DNA from: Breviolum minutum Mf 1.05b.01
Lineage: Eukaryota; Sar; Dinophyceae; Suessiales; Symbiodiniaceae
Reading direction: 5' to 3'
DNA: 64,000 nucleotides
Assembly: GCA_000507305.1 (NCBI GenBank)
Contig: DF239617.1
Span: forward strand, 113,801-177,800
Under the pieces are notes generated by a model, which searched no databases, had not been told where the DNA came from, and worked only from the letters and a program-made list of their open reading frames with translations. The position numbers and the translations under genes are program-made. Numbering within the stretch: position 1 is the first letter of the stretch; the number at the start of each line of letters is the position of its first letter. Shown in pieces: positions 62,755-64,000 of this stretch.

Positions 62755-62800
62755 TATATGAAATTTCATAATATATATATATATATATATATGTATATGT
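62755..62800. repeat. TA microsatellite
   Basis: (TA)n with minor interruptions. A similar tract is at 63360-63490. Confidence 0.9.
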
Positions 62801-62945
62801 GTATAACTCGCAGTACTTCCATTCCATTAGTCCTGCTAGTACTGCCTGGGGAACTTTTTTGCATGCTGATGGCTGACCCATATGTTGTTGAGATAGATAG
62901 ACATGGATGATCAGAGGTGTATCTGAGAGACTGGCCCTACCCAAG

Positions 62946-63030
62946 GCATGCTGAAGACATGTCCAAGGCGCAAGGGGACGTTCGTCAACAGAAAACGTCC
63001 ACGGTGGGCCGTGATCCTGGAAGCGACATG
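62946..63030 (+). CDS. Candidate internal exon
   Basis: After CTACCCAAG: HAEDMSKAQGDVRQQKTSTV, then GRDPGSDM, with donor GTAGAG. Hydrophilic and protein-like. Confidence 0.4.
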
Positions 63031-63182
63031 GTAGAGGAAATTCTACCAAATGATCTTATTTCAGGAAGTTGTACCTATATAGCACATATAATGCATATAT
63101 AGTATAGGTATATCATATGATTATAGAAACTATTCTGTAACCCAAAATGTTCGCTTGTCAACTCGATGCTTCACCTTGAATC

Positions 63183-63350
63183 ATGTTTGATCCACCCCTT
63201 CCTCCCATAGTCAAATGGCTCCATGGAAAAGGACCCCCTCTGAAGACTAGAGGAACTGATCGCCTTGGAAACATGAATATTGCAGGAAGCGTAACTATTG
63301 TAGAAGGGACGGAGGAATATGATCTGTTTGAGTGTGCTTACATTCAATTA
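63183..63350 (+). CDS. Possible coding segment
   Basis: FDPPLPPIVKWLHGKGPPLK, then NIAGSVTIVEGTEEYDLFEC. The longer frame degenerates into the TA-rich tract, so the exon ends before about 63350. Confidence 0.3.
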
Positions 63351-63525
63351 CCCACTAAATGTATACATATATCTACATATATATACCTTTACGTAGATAT
63401 ATGTAGATCTTTGCATATATATATACATACATATCTAAACATATATTTATACAGACACATATATGACATGTATATAATGTATATATACATCCTCTTAAGA
63501 AGATGCAACACATGTTGCTAATCAG

Positions 63526-64000
63526 GGCTTAAATATCAAGGATTTCACTTACCAACCAGACTCCCGATGCGAGGCTGAGGATGCGACAGAATCCGTAAAG
63601 ACAGAAGTGGCAACACCAGACGTTTCGGACATTGCCAACGAGAAAAGGGTGACAGAACCCGAAAAAGCGAACGCGGAGACGTTAGAAATTGACATCCGCA
63701 AGACTGTCCCTGGACCCGTTGTGAGTAAGAAAGGTGTGACGACAGAAGAGGAGACGGATGAGGAGAAGAGTGCAGAATTAGATGTGGCCACAGAAGAGGA
63801 GGAAGAGGAAGAGAAGGCTGAGGTGAAGAGCGCCACGGCAGCAGAGCCGGAGAAGGATGAGAAGGAGCCCCTTGAAGATAAAAAAGATGTGGCCACAGAA
63901 GAGGAGAATGCTGAGGTGAAGAGCGCCACTGCAGCAGAGCCGGAGAAGGATGACCACACCAACAACCACACCAACAACCACACCAACAACCACACCAACA
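63526..64000 (+). CDS. Acidic repeat protein exon, runs off window
   Basis: After GCTAATCAG the frame is open for 158 codons to the window edge: DFTYQPDSRCEAEDATESVK, then Glu/Lys/Ala-rich sequence with an internal duplication (AEVKSATAAEPEKD at two places, each preceded by DVATEEE). It ends in NHTN repeats from a 12-bp ACCAACAACCAC unit. Probably disordered. The GC content and third-position bias fit + strand coding; the open frame on the minus strand is its shadow. Confidence 0.55.
63954..64000. repeat. 12-bp coding tandem repeat, truncated by window end
   Basis: Nearly four copies of CCACACCAACAA in frame; length in the genome unknown. Confidence 0.9.

Noticed and set aside
63549..63998. 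149-codon minus-strand frame rich in Ser, Phe and Val
   Set aside because: Reverse complement of the acidic repeat exon; the + frame is compositionally typical of a real disordered protein.

Overview
The window looks like nuclear DNA of a dinoflagellate, probably Symbiodiniaceae or a relative. Reasons seen in the sequence: coding is split into many short exons whose donors are GT, GC and GA; IQ-motif and EF-hand exons are present; there are dozens of ~100-bp inverted-repeat elements; and one ~14-kb block encodes three proteins of a type I recognise from memory as multicopy in dinoflagellate genomes. Nearly all convincing coding sequence is on the + strand. No rRNA, tRNA, CRISPR or bacterial-type operon was seen.

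Layout. 0-9 kb: scattered candidate exons among repeats. 9.4-14.4 kb: an EF-hand exon, then a three-exon module (acidic peptide, DLQAEE peptide, 57-nt IQ exon) repeated three times about 1.75 kb apart. About 16-31.6 kb: a putative large mobile element with three genes on the + strand. Gene 1 (17557-23589) is a multi-exon protein with a lysine-rich middle and a methyltransferase-like C-terminal half. Gene 2 (24008-27938) is a multi-exon protein with a basic tail. Gene 3 (29166-31019) is a single 617-codon reading frame resembling a DDE transposase of the CACTA/Plavaka type. A TTCGGGC-type repeat lies left of the block, between genes 1 and 2, and right of the block. 32-64 kb: host exons resume (candidate exon pairs at 32.5-32.9 and 36.4-36.9 kb, IQ-like exons at 34.8 and 40.0 kb, four more 57-nt IQ exons at 41.0, 41.5, 42.2 and 43.1 kb, scattered others to the end). 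An acidic coding exon with a 12-bp tandem repeat runs off the right edge.

How the parts relate. The IQ exons left and right of the 16-31.6 kb block share exon length, phase and encoded motif. The simplest reading is one very long IQ-protein gene, or a cluster of such genes, with the large element in an intron or between genes. This is inference.

The most interesting small-scale signal is the inverted-repeat families (A to F below, roughly 40 copies). At two places (50.85 and 9.87 kb) removing one copy plus one target-site duplication joins two coding-looking frames exactly, while a GT...AG excision gives a stop. This suggests introner-like, non-canonically excised elements. Exon limits below come from reading frames, phases and splice-like dinucleotides only; no transcript or database evidence was available.
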